From contig NZ_CP094669.1 in NCBI RefSeq assembly GCF_022827545.1, positions 1,268,001-1,332,000 of the forward strand: DNA of 64,000 nucleotides, in the 5' to 3' direction. Positions within the stretch are counted from its first letter, which is position 1. Each line of letters begins with the position of its first letter. A program made the translations under genes and the position numbers. The notes beneath the pieces are model-generated. The model did not search any database. It was not told where the DNA came from and was given only the letters and a program-made list of their open reading frames with translations. Origin of the DNA: Hymenobacter tibetensis. GTDB taxonomy: Bacteria; Bacteroidota; Bacteroidia; Cytophagales; Hymenobacteraceae. Below, one piece after another: positions 1 to 9,279 of this stretch.

Positions 1-45
1 TGGAACCCTATCGATTTACGCACTTGGACTGAGTGAATTGACCCA

Positions 46-90
46 ACGTCAGCACGCGAGATGCTTCGGCTGCGCCTCTGCATGACAGAC
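46..90. repeat. Single arm of palindromic repeat family B
   Basis: This stretch reads CGTCAGCACGCGAGATGCTT and continues into GCCTCTGCATGACAG. It matches the right-hand arms of the complete family B inverted repeats at 9165-9265 and 27081-27176. The matching left arm is not visible upstream, so the element is either truncated or cut by the window edge. It lies just before the sodium:solute symporter gene. Confidence 0.7.
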
Positions 91-140
91 GATTTGCTGT
101 TCCTAATTACATCCCACCCAAATCCCACATTCCCCACCGC

Positions 141-1730
141 ATGGGCAACAATCTACTCGGCCGGCTTACCATCTGGGACTACGCTATTGTGGCGGCGTAC
201 CTTGTTATCCTGTTCGCTATTGGCTACCGAGCCAGCTTCTCGAAAAAAGCGAAAACTGAGGAATCGTTGTTTCTGGCGAACAAGTCGCTGGGGTGGGCCA
301 GCATTGGGTTCAACATGTGGGGCACCAACGTGGGGCCTTCTATGCTGCTGGCGTTTGCTAGTATCGGGTACAGCACGGGCATTGTGGCGGTGAATTTCGA
401 GTGGTACGCCTTTGTGTTTCTGTTTCTGCTGGCGGTGGTGTTTGCGCCGCGTTATTTGGCCGCCAATGTGAGTACCATGCCCGGCTTCATGGGTCGGCAG
501 TTCGGCGACTCGACGCAAAATATCCTGGCCTGGTACGCCCTGATCAAGATTCTGATTTCGTGGCTGTCGTTGGGCTTGTTCTCGGGCGGGGTGCTGGTGC
601 GCCAGATTCTGGGTATTCCGATGTGGCAATCGGTGATTGTACTGGTGCTGTTTGCGGGCTTTTTCACGTTTGCCGGTGGCTTGAAGGCCATTGCCAAGGT
701 GAACGTGTTTCAGATGCTGCTACTCATCGGCGTTTCACTCACACTGACGGTTATTGGGGTGATGAAAGTGGGCGGCCTGAGTAAGTTGTGGCACAGCGTA
801 CCGAGCCACTACTGGAACCTGGTGCAGCCCGCTTCCGACCCGAAATACCCGTGGTACGCCATTCTGCTGGGCTACCCGGTGTCGGCGGTGGCGTTTTTCT
901 GTACCGATCAGGCCATGGTGCAGTCGGTGCTGGGGGCCAAGAGCCTGGAACAGGGGCAGTTGGGCGTGAACTTCATCGGATGGCTGAAAATCCTGTCGTT
1001 GCCGCTGTTCATCCTCACCGGTGTCATCTGCTATGTGCTGTTCCCCAACCTCGCCAGCCCCGACCAAGCCTACATGACGATGGTGACCACCCTGTTTCCG
1101 GCCGGTATGAAAGGCTTGGTTATCGTGGTGCTGATTGCAGTGCTGGTGGGCACTATCAGCTCGTCACTCAATGCCCTGAGCACCGTGTTTGTCATGGACG
1201 TGTACGCCCGCAACATCAACCCCCAAGCCACCGAAAAGGACGTGGTGCGCGTAGGTCGCCTGACAGTGCTAGTGGGTTGCGCCTTCGCCGTACTCGTGGC
1301 CCTGGCCATCGACTCAGTGAAAGGCCTCAACCTATTCGACGTATTTCAGGCGGTACTCGGGTTCATTGCGCCGCCGCTGGCCGTGGTGTTCCTGCTCACG
1401 GTGTTCTGGCAGCGTACCACCCAGCGGGCCGTAAACGGCATTCTGTCGGTAGGCTCGGCGTTTAGTTTGGGCGTGGGCGTGGTGTATTTGTGGGTGCTGC
1501 CGCCCAGTGAGTACAGCTTCTGGCCGCACTATCTGGTACTGTCGTTTCTCATCTTCGCCGTGCTGTTCGTGGCCGCCGTGCTGGTTTCCCTCACCGACCC
1601 CGCCGGCCAGGCCGCCCGCCAGGCCGTGGACTACGGCGTGCTGGCCAAGCCTACCCCGCGGGTGCGCCTGCTGTGGGCCTCGCTGGCCGTGGTGATGGTG
1701 GGGCTGTACATCGTGTTCAATGGGCACTAG
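141..1730 (+). CDS. Sodium:solute symporter (SSS) family transporter
   Basis: A 529-residue, strongly hydrophobic protein with roughly 13-14 membrane spans, the usual size for the SSS family. These proteins import sugars, amino acids or organic acids using the sodium gradient. The N-terminus shows the family layout: a first span (YAIVAAYLVILFAIGY), a short charged loop with a YRAS..KKAKTEESLFLA segment, then the glycine-rich second span around GWASIGFNMWGTNVGPSM. The ATG at 141 fits the first span directly. The gene faces the hydrolase array across a convergent terminator. Substrate cannot be told; a sugar or sugar acid released by the neighbouring enzymes is plausible but only inferred from position. 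Confidence 0.85.
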   Translation: MGNNLLGRLTIWDYAIVAAYLVILFAIGYRASFSKKAKTEESLFLANKSLGWASIGFNMWGTNVGPSMLLAFASIGYSTGIVAVNFEWYAFVFLFLLAVVFAPRYLAANVSTMPGFMGRQFGDSTQNILAWYALIKILISWLSLGLFSGGVLVRQILGIPMWQSVIVLVLFAGFFTFAGGLKAIAKVNVFQMLLLIGVSLTLTVIGVMKVGGLSKLWHSVPSHYWNLVQPASDPKYPWYAILLGYPVSAVAFFCTDQAMVQSVLGAKSLEQGQLGVNFIGWLKILSLPLFILTGVICYVLFPNLASPDQAYMTMVTTLFPAGMKGLVIVVLIAVLVGTISSSLNALSTVFVMDVYARNINPQATEKDVVRVGRLTVLVGCAFAVLVALAIDSVKGLNLFDVFQAVLGFIAPPLAVVFLLTVFWQRTTQRAVNGILSVGSAFSLGVGVVYLWVLPPSEYSFWPHYLVLSFLIFAVLFVAAVLVSLTDPAGQAARQAVDYGVLAKPTPRVRLLWASLAVVMVGLYIVFNGH

Positions 1731-1777
1731 ATTGCCGCAATACCTGAGTAAACCCTTCCTATAGCCCTCTGAACCCA

Positions 1778-1815
1778 AAAACCCCAGCCACCTTATGTAA
1801 GGCAGCTGGGGTTTT
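1778..1815. terminator. Bidirectional terminator between convergent genes
   Basis: AAAACCCCAGC (1778-1788) pairs perfectly with GCTGGGGTTTT (1805-1815), leaving A- and T-runs on both sides and a small inner CCTTA/TAAGG stem. It sits between the symporter (plus strand) and the flavin reductase (minus strand) and can serve both. Confidence 0.85.
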
Positions 1816-1851
1816 CACTGAAAACGCAGTTGAGAGAACTGCCCGGCGTGG

Positions 1852-2958
1852 TTATACCAGTGTGCTCAGAGCTTCGCGGCTGTAGCCCTTCATTTCGTCT
1901 GAGCGGCCTTGCTGGATTTTCTCCACCCAGTTTGGGTCCACAATCAGCTGGCGGCCCACGGCCACAAGGTCAAATTCGTTGCGGTCAAGACGACGCAGCA
2001 GCTCATCAAGTGAGCGTGGCTCGGAGGCTTCGCCGGCGAAACCAGCCAGGAATTCGCCCGACAACCCCACCGAACCCACGGTGATAGTGGTTTTGCCAGT
2101 GAGCTTTTTCACCCAGCCAGCGAAGTTCAAATCCGAGCCTTCGTTCTCGAACTCGGGCTCCCAGAAACGGCGTTGCGAGCAGTGGAAAATATCCACGCCA
2201 GCATCGGCCAGGGGCCGGAGCCACGCTTCCATTTCTTGGGGCGAATGGGCCAGTTTTACGTCGTAGTCCTGCTGTTTCCACTGCGAGAGACGCAGGCTGA
2301 TAACGAAGTCTTCGCCTACTTGGCGGCGCACTTCCTCCACCAGTTCCACGGCAATGCGGCTGCGGGCGGTTAGTTCGTCGCCGCCGTAGCTGTCGGTGCG
2401 CTGGTTGAGGCCGGCCCAGAAAAACTGGTCGATGAGGTAGCCGTGGGCGCCGTGCAGCTCCAGGCAGTCGAAGCCTAGGCGCTTGGCATCGGCGGCCGCC
2501 CGACCGAAAGCGGCAATGGTGTCGGTGATGTCGTTTTCAGTCATAACCTTGCCGGTAGCTTGGCCAGGCTTTAGCAGCCCCGACGGCCCTTCAAAGGCTT
2601 CCGACGGTTTCCAGCCCGAGCCGTTCTCGCTCATCACGCCCATGTGCCAAAGCTGCGGGCCCATTTTGCCGCCGCCGGCGTGCACTTCATCGATAACGTG
2701 CTGCCAGCCGGCTAGTGCCTGCTCGCCGTAGAAATGCGGAATGTTAGGATCATTAGATGAGGCTGGGCGCTCTACCACGGTGCCTTCCGACAGAATCAGG
2801 CCCACTTGGCCCTCAGCGCGGCGGCGGTAATAAGCGGCTACATCGGGGCCGGGCACGCCGTTGGGGGAGAAGGAACGCGTCATGGGAGCCATGACGATGC
2901 GGTTCTTGAGTTGTAAAGACTTTAGCGCAAATGGCGCGAACAAGGCGTTGGTTGACAT
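1852..2958 (-). CDS. NADH:flavin oxidoreductase, Old Yellow Enzyme family alkene reductase
   Basis: About 368 residues from the chosen start, the normal length of FMN-dependent ene-reductases such as NemA. The TIM-barrel landmarks are present in order: LKNRIVMAPMTR at the N-terminus, GPQLWHMG, ELHGAHGYLIDQFFW (FMN and substrate-binding histidines), QRTDSYGG, RSRIAVELVEEV, and a C-terminal LVAVGRQLIVDPNW phosphate-binding segment. It should reduce activated C=C bonds of enals, enones or nitro compounds with NAD(P)H in the cytoplasm. A longer frame begins seven codons upstream at 2979; MSTNALFAPF at 2958 is preferred because it aligns with the family N-terminus. The physiological substrate is unknown and the gene looks like a separate unit. 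Confidence 0.9.
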   Translation of the reverse strand: MSTNALFAPFALKSLQLKNRIVMAPMTRSFSPNGVPGPDVAAYYRRRAEGQVGLILSEGTVVERPASSNDPNIPHFYGEQALAGWQHVIDEVHAGGGKMGPQLWHMGVMSENGSGWKPSEAFEGPSGLLKPGQATGKVMTENDITDTIAAFGRAAADAKRLGFDCLELHGAHGYLIDQFFWAGLNQRTDSYGGDELTARSRIAVELVEEVRRQVGEDFVISLRLSQWKQQDYDVKLAHSPQEMEAWLRPLADAGVDIFHCSQRRFWEPEFENEGSDLNFAGWVKKLTGKTTITVGSVGLSGEFLAGFAGEASEPRSLDELLRRLDRNEFDLVAVGRQLIVDPNWVEKIQQGRSDEMKGYSREALSTLV

Positions 2959-3083
2959 ATACTCGGTTTGTTGAAACAAGAACCGCTACAACCACTAAGC
3001 CTACCTGTTTGATTTTTCAACCCAAGAGTATTACTGGAAAAGCCGTTGTTTTCTGCCAGTACTCAGAGCTTAATTGGCCTGTA

Positions 3084-5390
3084 TCAATCCATCAGAATGT
3101 CTTTGCGCCTCGACTCCGGCGTGACGCTGATAATCTGGGCTTTACCGTCTTTTATTTCGGCCTCGATGGTGGTTTGATAGGGGGCGTGGAGCTTGAAATG
3201 CACGTCCCAGTCGCGGGGCCAGGCGGGGAGTAAGAAGATGCGGCGGCCGTCGGTTTGCAGCAGCATTTCTTGCAAGCCAATCATACCGGAGCCGCCCCAG
3301 TTGTGGTCAGGTGTCCAGTCGTAGCCCGGACCCCAGAAGGCAGGGAAACGGCGGCCAGAATCTTGCATTTTCTTCACCGTCAGTTCAGCGGCTTCATCGG
3401 TGAGGCCGAGGCGGGCGGCGAAGATGTTGTGCTGCTTCCAGCCCACGTGGCTGCGGAATTTCTGCACGTCGGGGTCGTAGTGGTAGGTGTTGACGGCCGT
3501 GGCTAGGTCGGGCTTGCCCAAGCCATAGATTCCCCAGGGAAACACGGGGTACAGCTGCGGGCTTTCGGTGTTATTGGCCCGTTCCCACAGTTTGGCCGGC
3601 GCCAGCAGCTTGTGGCCTTCGACCTCCCGTAGGCTGATTTCCGGAATACGGCCCAGCATGGCGGTCCACTGCTGGCGCTGCTCGGCGTTGCCGTAGGTGC
3701 TGGGCAAGGCCAGCAGGCGGGTTAGCACGGTGCGCAGGCCGGCAATGGTGGCAGTGGAATTGTAGGCCATCTTGTACGTCTCGGCTCCCGAGCCGGGGTA
3801 GAGGACGAGGTGGCCTTCGCCGTCGAGGGCTTTGGCGCCGCGCTGGCGGGCGAGGTATTGGTAGTGCTGGTCGAAGAAGGTGAGGCAGCTTTCGATGAAA
3901 AGTAGGTAGGGCGTGGCGTTCTGGCCGGCGTACTGCTCGGCGTCGAGCATCATCAAACAGAATTCCAGTACGGTGTCCCACTCGTATTCCAGCCACGCAT
4001 TGTGCTCCAGTCCTTTGTCGAAGTCGGCGGGGCGTTTCCAGTTGTATTCGGCGGGGTTCGGTAGGCCGAAGTTTTCAAGCTGCTCGGTGAAGCAGGCGCC
4101 GGGGTGGTTCCAGTAGGTTTGGGTGCGTAGCTCGGCGTTGCGCAGGAGGCGCAGGTAGAAGTCGAACTGTGGCTTGAGTAGAGCCGCGTCGCCGCTTTTC
4201 AGCAGGGGCCAGTACACGAGGCGCTGGTTTTGGGCGGTGTGGGTGCCGCCACCCCAGTTGCGAAAGTCGGGCGTGAATTTGAGGGTGGAGTCGGTCAGGG
4301 CCGGGTCGTAGGTGAACAGGCCGCCATTGAACTTGGTGGGGTACTGCCCGAAAGCGTTGCAGCCCAGCATGTAGCGCATTAGCTGGTAGTTGCGGCCGGC
4401 CTGCCACTCGGGCGCGTTGGCGGCCGCTTTGCCGGGCTGAATGTGAATGAAGCTGCGGCCCCAGAACTCGCGCCACCAAGCCAAGGTGCGCGTGCGGTCC
4501 GCTTTCTGGTTCTGCCGGGCCGCCTTCTGAATCTGCTGTAGCTCCTGCTGCCACTGCGCCACCGTTGGGGCGACGGTCGTGTGCAACGCCAGCGTGAACG
4601 AATGGGAGCGGGCCGGTTGGCGGCTTTTCAGCGCCCAACCCCGGTAGGGCGTGCGCAGATACTGGCCGTCGGTGGTACCGGCCGGCACCATGTTCGGTCC
4701 TTGGAGTGCCCCACCGAAAATCAGATTCTGCAACGGGTTGTACAACTGCGTTTTCACTGTGGCTAAGCCTTGCTGCTGCACCGTTACATCGAAGACGGTT
4801 TGCGGGCGGTTTTGGTGAAAAAACTCCACGGTTTGGCCCCTAATGCTGATGCTGTCGTGTCGGGTTTTGACCTCGCCCTGGGGTGCCCATTTGTAGGAAT
4901 TCTGGTTGTTTTCCTTGCCCTTTAGCACTCGGTCCTGAAAGCGCCAGCTTTCGTAGCTGGCTGTGGCCGTCAGCTTCTGGGTGCTGCTCACTTCCACATG
5001 CACCACCGGCCGGAATACATCCACCCAAATGTGCACCTGCGCCGACTGCTTGCCGGCCGTACCGGTTAATGTTACGTCGCCGGTTTGCAGGTTGAGTTGC
5101 TGCTTGAACGTCCCGCCTTTAAACGGGTTCGGACTCAGTCGCAACCGCACTCGGCCCAGTTTCAGCAGGCTGTTGTTTTCATCGAAAGTGCCGCTACGGG
5201 CCACGTAAAACAGCACGTCGTCGCCCTCACTCCACACGTTCAGCCCAATGTCGCCGCCCCCACAAGGCATCGATTCGCCGCTGTTTTTGCTCGAACTGGT
5301 CCAGGTGATGTTGTTGGTGGCTAGCTCAGGGCTTTGGGCAGTGGCAAGGAAGGGGAGGAGTGACAGGATTGTGCAGACGAGAGGCCTCAC
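3084..5390 (-). CDS. DUF5703 domain protein, GH95-like glycoside hydrolase
   Basis: About 768 residues, exported. The N-terminal part after the signal peptide (WTSSSKNSGESMPCGGGDIG, then VWSEGDDVLFYVARSGTFDE) is the DUF5703 beta-sandwich. The rest has the look of an (alpha/alpha)6 barrel of GH95 type, ending in a beta domain with LLQTDGRRIFLLPAWPRDW. It probably cleaves an alpha-linked sugar in the periplasm; the exact linkage cannot be read. It is the last gene of the hydrolase array. Start: GTG at 5390 lies inside a family A repeat and gives the signal peptide MRPLVCTILSLLPFLATAQ. An ATG at 5510 overlaps the upstream stop as ATGA and would add 40 repeat-encoded residues. Confidence 0.8.
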   Translation of the reverse strand: MRPLVCTILSLLPFLATAQSPELATNNITWTSSSKNSGESMPCGGGDIGLNVWSEGDDVLFYVARSGTFDENNSLLKLGRVRLRLSPNPFKGGTFKQQLNLQTGDVTLTGTAGKQSAQVHIWVDVFRPVVHVEVSSTQKLTATASYESWRFQDRVLKGKENNQNSYKWAPQGEVKTRHDSISIRGQTVEFFHQNRPQTVFDVTVQQQGLATVKTQLYNPLQNLIFGGALQGPNMVPAGTTDGQYLRTPYRGWALKSRQPARSHSFTLALHTTVAPTVAQWQQELQQIQKAARQNQKADRTRTLAWWREFWGRSFIHIQPGKAAANAPEWQAGRNYQLMRYMLGCNAFGQYPTKFNGGLFTYDPALTDSTLKFTPDFRNWGGGTHTAQNQRLVYWPLLKSGDAALLKPQFDFYLRLLRNAELRTQTYWNHPGACFTEQLENFGLPNPAEYNWKRPADFDKGLEHNAWLEYEWDTVLEFCLMMLDAEQYAGQNATPYLLFIESCLTFFDQHYQYLARQRGAKALDGEGHLVLYPGSGAETYKMAYNSTATIAGLRTVLTRLLALPSTYGNAEQRQQWTAMLGRIPEISLREVEGHKLLAPAKLWERANNTESPQLYPVFPWGIYGLGKPDLATAVNTYHYDPDVQKFRSHVGWKQHNIFAARLGLTDEAAELTVKKMQDSGRRFPAFWGPGYDWTPDHNWGGSGMIGLQEMLLQTDGRRIFLLPAWPRDWDVHFKLHAPYQTTIEAEIKDGKAQIISVTPESRRKDILMD

Positions 5391-5489
5391 CCCCCGGCCC
5401 CCTCTCCGAAAAAGGAGAGGGGGAGCCTGACGCAAGAATCGTTGAACGCACCCCCTCTCCTTTTTCGGAGAGGGGGCCGGGGGGTGAGG
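5385..5489. repeat. Family A inverted-repeat pair (A1)
   Basis: Two 39-base arms in inverted orientation, 5385-5423 and 5451-5489, separated by 27 bases. Each arm is itself a hairpin: CCCCCTCTCC, a GAAAAA loop, GGAGAGGGGG, followed or preceded by CCTCACCCCCCGGC. It spans the junction of the acetylesterase and DUF5703 genes, so it either lies in the leader or encodes the first residues of the DUF5703 protein. Confidence 0.9.
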
Positions 5490-5506
5490 AGCTCCGTTGA
5501 CCATTC

Positions 5507-6931
5507 TCATTGTGCCCAATCGTCGGTGCGGAACGAGGATACGGGTAGGCCCTCGGTGCTGAACAGGGTGGCTCGCGTGAAGTCCTGGAAGGCATAGCGC
5601 ACGGCTATGGGTGTTTTCACTGCGTCGGACGAGACGGTGATGCTGCTGCCGTTGATGGTGGCTTTGGCGGGGTAGAACTTCTGGTCGGCGCCGGCTACTT
5701 CGAAGCCGGTTAGCTCCTGGCCGAAGCTGGTCATGCCGTTGGGCGAGTTCTTGAAGCGGACGGCTACCGAATTGTCCTTCACCGTCATCGACTCGTAGGT
5801 TGGGCTCATGGCGCCGAAGCCTTTGCGCCCGTAGGTTTGGGCCAGGGCTAGCAAGGCCAAGCGGGTGCCGCCGGGCTCTTTGCGCATGGGGTGAATGGAC
5901 GTTTCCTCGCCAATATCCAGCATGACGGCCATAGCGGTGTTGGGGACTTGGTCCTGCAACTTGCGTTGCGTATCCCGGATGAAAGCCGAGTTGTACTTGC
6001 CGCCTTTGTTGGTGGAGGTGCGGGTGTAGTCGAAGGGCGCAATCTGGGCGTAGTAGAATGGGAAGTCGCCCATGCCCCACTTCGTGCGCCACTGCTTCAC
6101 CATGGCGGTAAACAGTTTGGCGTACTCGTCGGGCCGGTCGTAGTTGGATTCGCCCTGGTACCAGATGGCTCCTTTAATGCCGTAGCCTTCAATAGGGTGC
6201 AGCATGCCATTATACAGCGTGGTAGGGGTACGGCTGACTAACTTGATGGTGTCGCCTTTGGCTGGAATCTTCACCCCAGCAAACTGCCGCAGGTTCTCGG
6301 CATCCATCCACGCTTCGATGTAGGAACCGCTGTAGCTGCAGTGAATCAGGCCCACCGGTACCTGCAGTTGTTCCTGAAGCAGCCGCCCAAAATAGTAGCC
6401 GGTGGCGCTGAAATTGGATACGGCCTCCGGTTCAGCTAGGCGCCACGGCGAGGGTTTGCTGTTCTCCTGAGGCTCCGTCACTGAGGAGCGGGGCACGGTA
6501 TAGAGGCGAAGCTGGTCGTTTTTCGAATGTAGTATAGCCTCGTTGGAACCCAGTATGGGTTGGCCCTTGAAGCCTTTCATAGGCATTTCCATGTTCGATT
6601 GGCCACCGCACAACCACACTTCTCCCACCAGCACGTTCTTCAGCTTAACGGGCGTACCGTCGCTGATAGTCAGCTCGTAAGGTCCGCCGGCCGTTGGAGT
6701 CTTCACCTTCAGCCGCCACTTGCCGGCCGCGTCCACTTTGGCGGTGTACTTCTGCTTGCTCCAGCTTGGTGTCACTGTTACGGTGTTGCCCGCCTTAGCC
6801 CAACCCCACACCGCGCATTCAGCCTGCTGCTGAAACACCATATTGTCGGTGAAAATGGAAGGCAGCTTGACTTCAGCCCGAAGTAGGAGTGGCGTAAGAA
6901 AGAGAAGTATCGTGCTGACGAGGGGCCTCAC
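5507..6931 (-). CDS. Sialate O-acetylesterase-like SGNH esterase
   Basis: Secreted esterase of about 474 residues of the sialate 9-O-acetylesterase (SASA/DUF303) family, which removes acetyl groups from sugars. Visible are the N-terminal beta domain (LPSIFTDNMVFQQ), the nucleophile block VWLCGGQSNMEMP with the serine near residue 112, the IKGAIWYQGESN block, and a late acidic-histidine block DIGEETSIHP that completes the triad. In this array it more likely deacetylates a plant polysaccharide than sialic acid. Start: GTG at 6931 in a family A repeat gives MRPLVSTILLFLTPLLLRAE, a clean signal peptide; an ATG at 7036 would add 35 residues, about 12 of them repeat-encoded. The stop overlaps an ATG of the next frame by four bases. 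Confidence 0.88.
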   Translation of the reverse strand: MRPLVSTILLFLTPLLLRAEVKLPSIFTDNMVFQQQAECAVWGWAKAGNTVTVTPSWSKQKYTAKVDAAGKWRLKVKTPTAGGPYELTISDGTPVKLKNVLVGEVWLCGGQSNMEMPMKGFKGQPILGSNEAILHSKNDQLRLYTVPRSSVTEPQENSKPSPWRLAEPEAVSNFSATGYYFGRLLQEQLQVPVGLIHCSYSGSYIEAWMDAENLRQFAGVKIPAKGDTIKLVSRTPTTLYNGMLHPIEGYGIKGAIWYQGESNYDRPDEYAKLFTAMVKQWRTKWGMGDFPFYYAQIAPFDYTRTSTNKGGKYNSAFIRDTQRKLQDQVPNTAMAVMLDIGEETSIHPMRKEPGGTRLALLALAQTYGRKGFGAMSPTYESMTVKDNSVAVRFKNSPNGMTSFGQELTGFEVAGADQKFYPAKATINGSSITVSSDAVKTPIAVRYAFQDFTRATLFSTEGLPVSSFRTDDWAQ

Positions 6932-7097
6932 CCCCCGGCCCCCTCTCCGAAAAGGAGAGGAGGTGCCACGGCGGCACAGTGTAATTGCAACAAGTGGATT
7001 TTCTGCTTTCATCAAATCAGCTTCTTTAATCATCAAATAATCGTCAGGCTCCCCCTCTCCTTTTTGGAGAGGGGGCCGGGGGGTGAGGCCCCTCGTC
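6917..7097. repeat. Family A inverted-repeat pair (A2)
   Basis: Arms at about 6917-6960 and 7051-7097, each beginning or ending with GACGAGGGGCCTCACC or its complement and carrying the CCCCTCTCC/GGAGAGGGG hairpin. The 90-base spacer contains the upstream ATG candidates of the acetylesterase. The left arm is in the open frame of that gene. Confidence 0.9.
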
Positions 7098-7102
7098 AGA
7101 GC

Positions 7103-9148
7103 TTACCGGCTCACTGGTAGCCATACTTGCATGTCACCTAAGCCGCGGTTGCCCCAGGCGTAGTAGGGAACGAGCTTGAAGGGCACGGGCGTGGTTTGAG
7201 GTTTGGTGATGGGGTGGTAGAGCTTGCCTTTCCACGCCGAGTTGTCCACGAACTCGCCCTGGCCTTCCAGCCAGACGATATCGGAGCCGGCTACTGTTGT
7301 GTGGCGCGGGGTAAGGGTGGCGCTGGAGGGTATGAGCAAGCCGCTCAGCGGTTTGCCGGCGGGTAGGTCGGCGGCTTCGAGGCAGTACACCACGGGGCCA
7401 CGCTTTACGGCTACTTGGTTGCGGTTTTCCTCTACCAGCGGGTTGGTTTCCACGAGCTGCGCGGGCATGGGCAGATTCAGCTCCACCTTGTCGCCGGCTT
7501 TCCAGCGGCGATTCACCTCGGCATACGTGCCCGGCTTGAGAGTCACCGATTCAGGCTTGCCGTTTACGAGCAGCGTGGCGCCTTCGCACCAGCCCGGCAC
7601 CCGCAGAAACAGCGAAAACGGCTTCTTCGGGGCCTGACTTAGCGTCAGTTTCACGGCGCCGTCCCAGGGGTAGTTGGTTTCCTCGGTGAGCTTGACCGGG
7701 GAGCCATCCTTGAGCTTCGTGTTCAAGTTGTTGCCGCCATATAGGTTCAGCCACAAGCCCTTATCCGATACGCTGTAGAGGTAGTTGTTGACCTCCGAAA
7801 TGGTGCGTACCACGTTGGGCGGGCAGCAGTTGGAGAGGCTGATATAGTCCACCCGCTCCTTCGACCACCGCTGCGAAAACGGCAGCGCCGCCGAGTACGC
7901 CAGCGGGTTGGTGTACAGAAACCTTTGCCCATCCAAGCTGATGCCCGACAACACGCTGTTGTAGAGGGCCGTTTCCAGCACGTCGGCGTACTTGGCGTCG
8001 GCGGTTACTTGCAGCATCCGCCAGTTCCAGAGCACGTTGCCGATATTGGCGCAGGTTTCGCCGTGGGCCGTGTGGTTGGGCAGCTGATAGTCGCGGCCGT
8101 AAGCCTGGTGGATTTTCTGCACCGTATCGGGCTTGTAGGCCGTGCCGTCCGGCGATACGCCGTCGTAGAGCGCGCCACAGGCCCCGGTTACATACATTTT
8201 GTGCTGGGTCACGTCGTCCCACATCCGGTCCAGGGTCGTGAGCAGGGTTTTGTCGCCGGTTTCGGCGTACACGTCGGCCGCGCCCGCAAAGAGGTAATTG
8301 GCCCGCACGGCGTGGCCGCCGGCTTTCTGCATCTGCCGAAACGGAATCCGGTCCTGGTTGTCGTCGGTGCCGATTTCGGCGGCCAAGCCCCGAATGTTGA
8401 TCAGGCTTTGGGCCAGTTCCAGGTAGCGTGGGTCGCGGGTGGTGCGGTACATTTCCACCACGCCCATGTAATGCGAAGGGCAGATGGCATTGCGGGCCAA
8501 CTCGGGCGAGGCCCTTTGGTAGAAGTTATAGAGGTAATCCGTTGACTTCTTAGCAAGGTCCAGCATAGAGGTCTTGCCGGTGGCGCGGTAGTGCACGCAG
8601 GCCGCCGTCATTAAGTGGCCCAGGTTGTAGGTTTCGAAGTTCAGCCGGTCCTTGAAGGCCGCCTTCAGCCCAGGATTGTTCAGCTCGGCGATGGTGCTGT
8701 GCGTGCTGATGTAGCCGTCGGACCGCTGCACTTTGGCAATTAGCGCAATGGCTTCGTCAAGCTGCTTATCGAGCTTGGGGTCGTGAGTGACGGCGTAGGA
8801 AGCGGCCAGGGCTTCCAGCAGCTTGAAAAAGTCACCGTCGTGAAAGGGTGGGCCTTTGTGCTCGCCTTTCTCCAAGCCGGCGGCAATTTCGAAGTTCTTG
8901 TACGCGTGGTTTCGGTCGGAGTGGTACAGTTCCCACATGGTCGGAATCATCGACTTCTGGCACACATCGAACCGCTCGGCCCAGAAGCCGGTGGTCCAGG
9001 TCGCGCTGCCCATGTCCACGCTGCTGAGCTTGGCGTGGGTGCTGGCGGAAGTGTTGGTCAGTGCCTTTTGCTGGGCCGCAGCCGGCTGGCCAACCGATGC
9101 GCCGAACAGCAGTCCCGCAGCAAGAAATTTATAGGTGGGAAAGGTCAT
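7103..9148 (-). CDS. GH127 beta-L-arabinofuranosidase (DUF1680)
   Basis: 681 residues, the usual length of GH127 enzymes, which release terminal beta-L-arabinofuranose with a cysteine nucleophile held by zinc. After a signal peptide ending near AAAQQ (residues 1-27) comes the VDMGSATWTTGFWAERF opening typical of the family. The catalytic zinc set is visible: Glu364 and Cys366 in HGETCANIGN, and Cys441-Cys442 in LSNCCPPNVVR, with spacing close to that of the characterised bifidobacterial enzyme HypBA1. A C-terminal beta-sandwich follows. GH146 has the same fold and cannot be excluded. Repeats lie on both sides (A2 downstream, B2 upstream). It probably trims arabinose side chains in the periplasm. 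Confidence 0.9.
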   Translation of the reverse strand: MTFPTYKFLAAGLLFGASVGQPAAAQQKALTNTSASTHAKLSSVDMGSATWTTGFWAERFDVCQKSMIPTMWELYHSDRNHAYKNFEIAAGLEKGEHKGPPFHDGDFFKLLEALAASYAVTHDPKLDKQLDEAIALIAKVQRSDGYISTHSTIAELNNPGLKAAFKDRLNFETYNLGHLMTAACVHYRATGKTSMLDLAKKSTDYLYNFYQRASPELARNAICPSHYMGVVEMYRTTRDPRYLELAQSLINIRGLAAEIGTDDNQDRIPFRQMQKAGGHAVRANYLFAGAADVYAETGDKTLLTTLDRMWDDVTQHKMYVTGACGALYDGVSPDGTAYKPDTVQKIHQAYGRDYQLPNHTAHGETCANIGNVLWNWRMLQVTADAKYADVLETALYNSVLSGISLDGQRFLYTNPLAYSAALPFSQRWSKERVDYISLSNCCPPNVVRTISEVNNYLYSVSDKGLWLNLYGGNNLNTKLKDGSPVKLTEETNYPWDGAVKLTLSQAPKKPFSLFLRVPGWCEGATLLVNGKPESVTLKPGTYAEVNRRWKAGDKVELNLPMPAQLVETNPLVEENRNQVAVKRGPVVYCLEAADLPAGKPLSGLLIPSSATLTPRHTTVAGSDIVWLEGQGEFVDNSAWKGKLYHPITKPQTTPVPFKLVPYYAWGNRGLGDMQVWLPVSR

Positions 9149-9164
9149 GGTAGTGAGTAGATAT

Positions 9165-9265
9165 GAACGTCATGCAGAGCACAGCGAAGCATCTCGCCTG
9201 CTGTTGCTAGAGTAGTAATCTTGAGTCAGCACGCGAGATGCTTCGCTGTGCTCTGCATGACGTTC
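9165..9265. repeat. Family B inverted repeat (B2), perfect 33-base arms
   Basis: Left arm 9165-9197 (GAACGTCATGCAGAGCACAG...) and right arm 9233-9265 are perfect reverse complements over 33 bases with a 35-base spacer. It fills the gap between the GH106 stop and the GH127 start, and on RNA would form a long stem. Confidence 0.93.
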
Positions 9266-9279
9266 TATTCTTGTAAAGG

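Noticed and set aside
3026..3064. Terminator at the end of the hydrolase array
   Set aside because: GAGTA/TACTC and CTGG/CCAG can pair with a three-base bulge, but no T-run follows on the minus strand.
5511..6092. N-terminal 194 codons of the long minus-strand frame ending at 3084
   Set aside because: This part runs antiparallel-free but out of frame through the acetylesterase gene and encodes an R/H/P-rich sequence. The real DUF5703 protein begins at 5390 or at most 5510.
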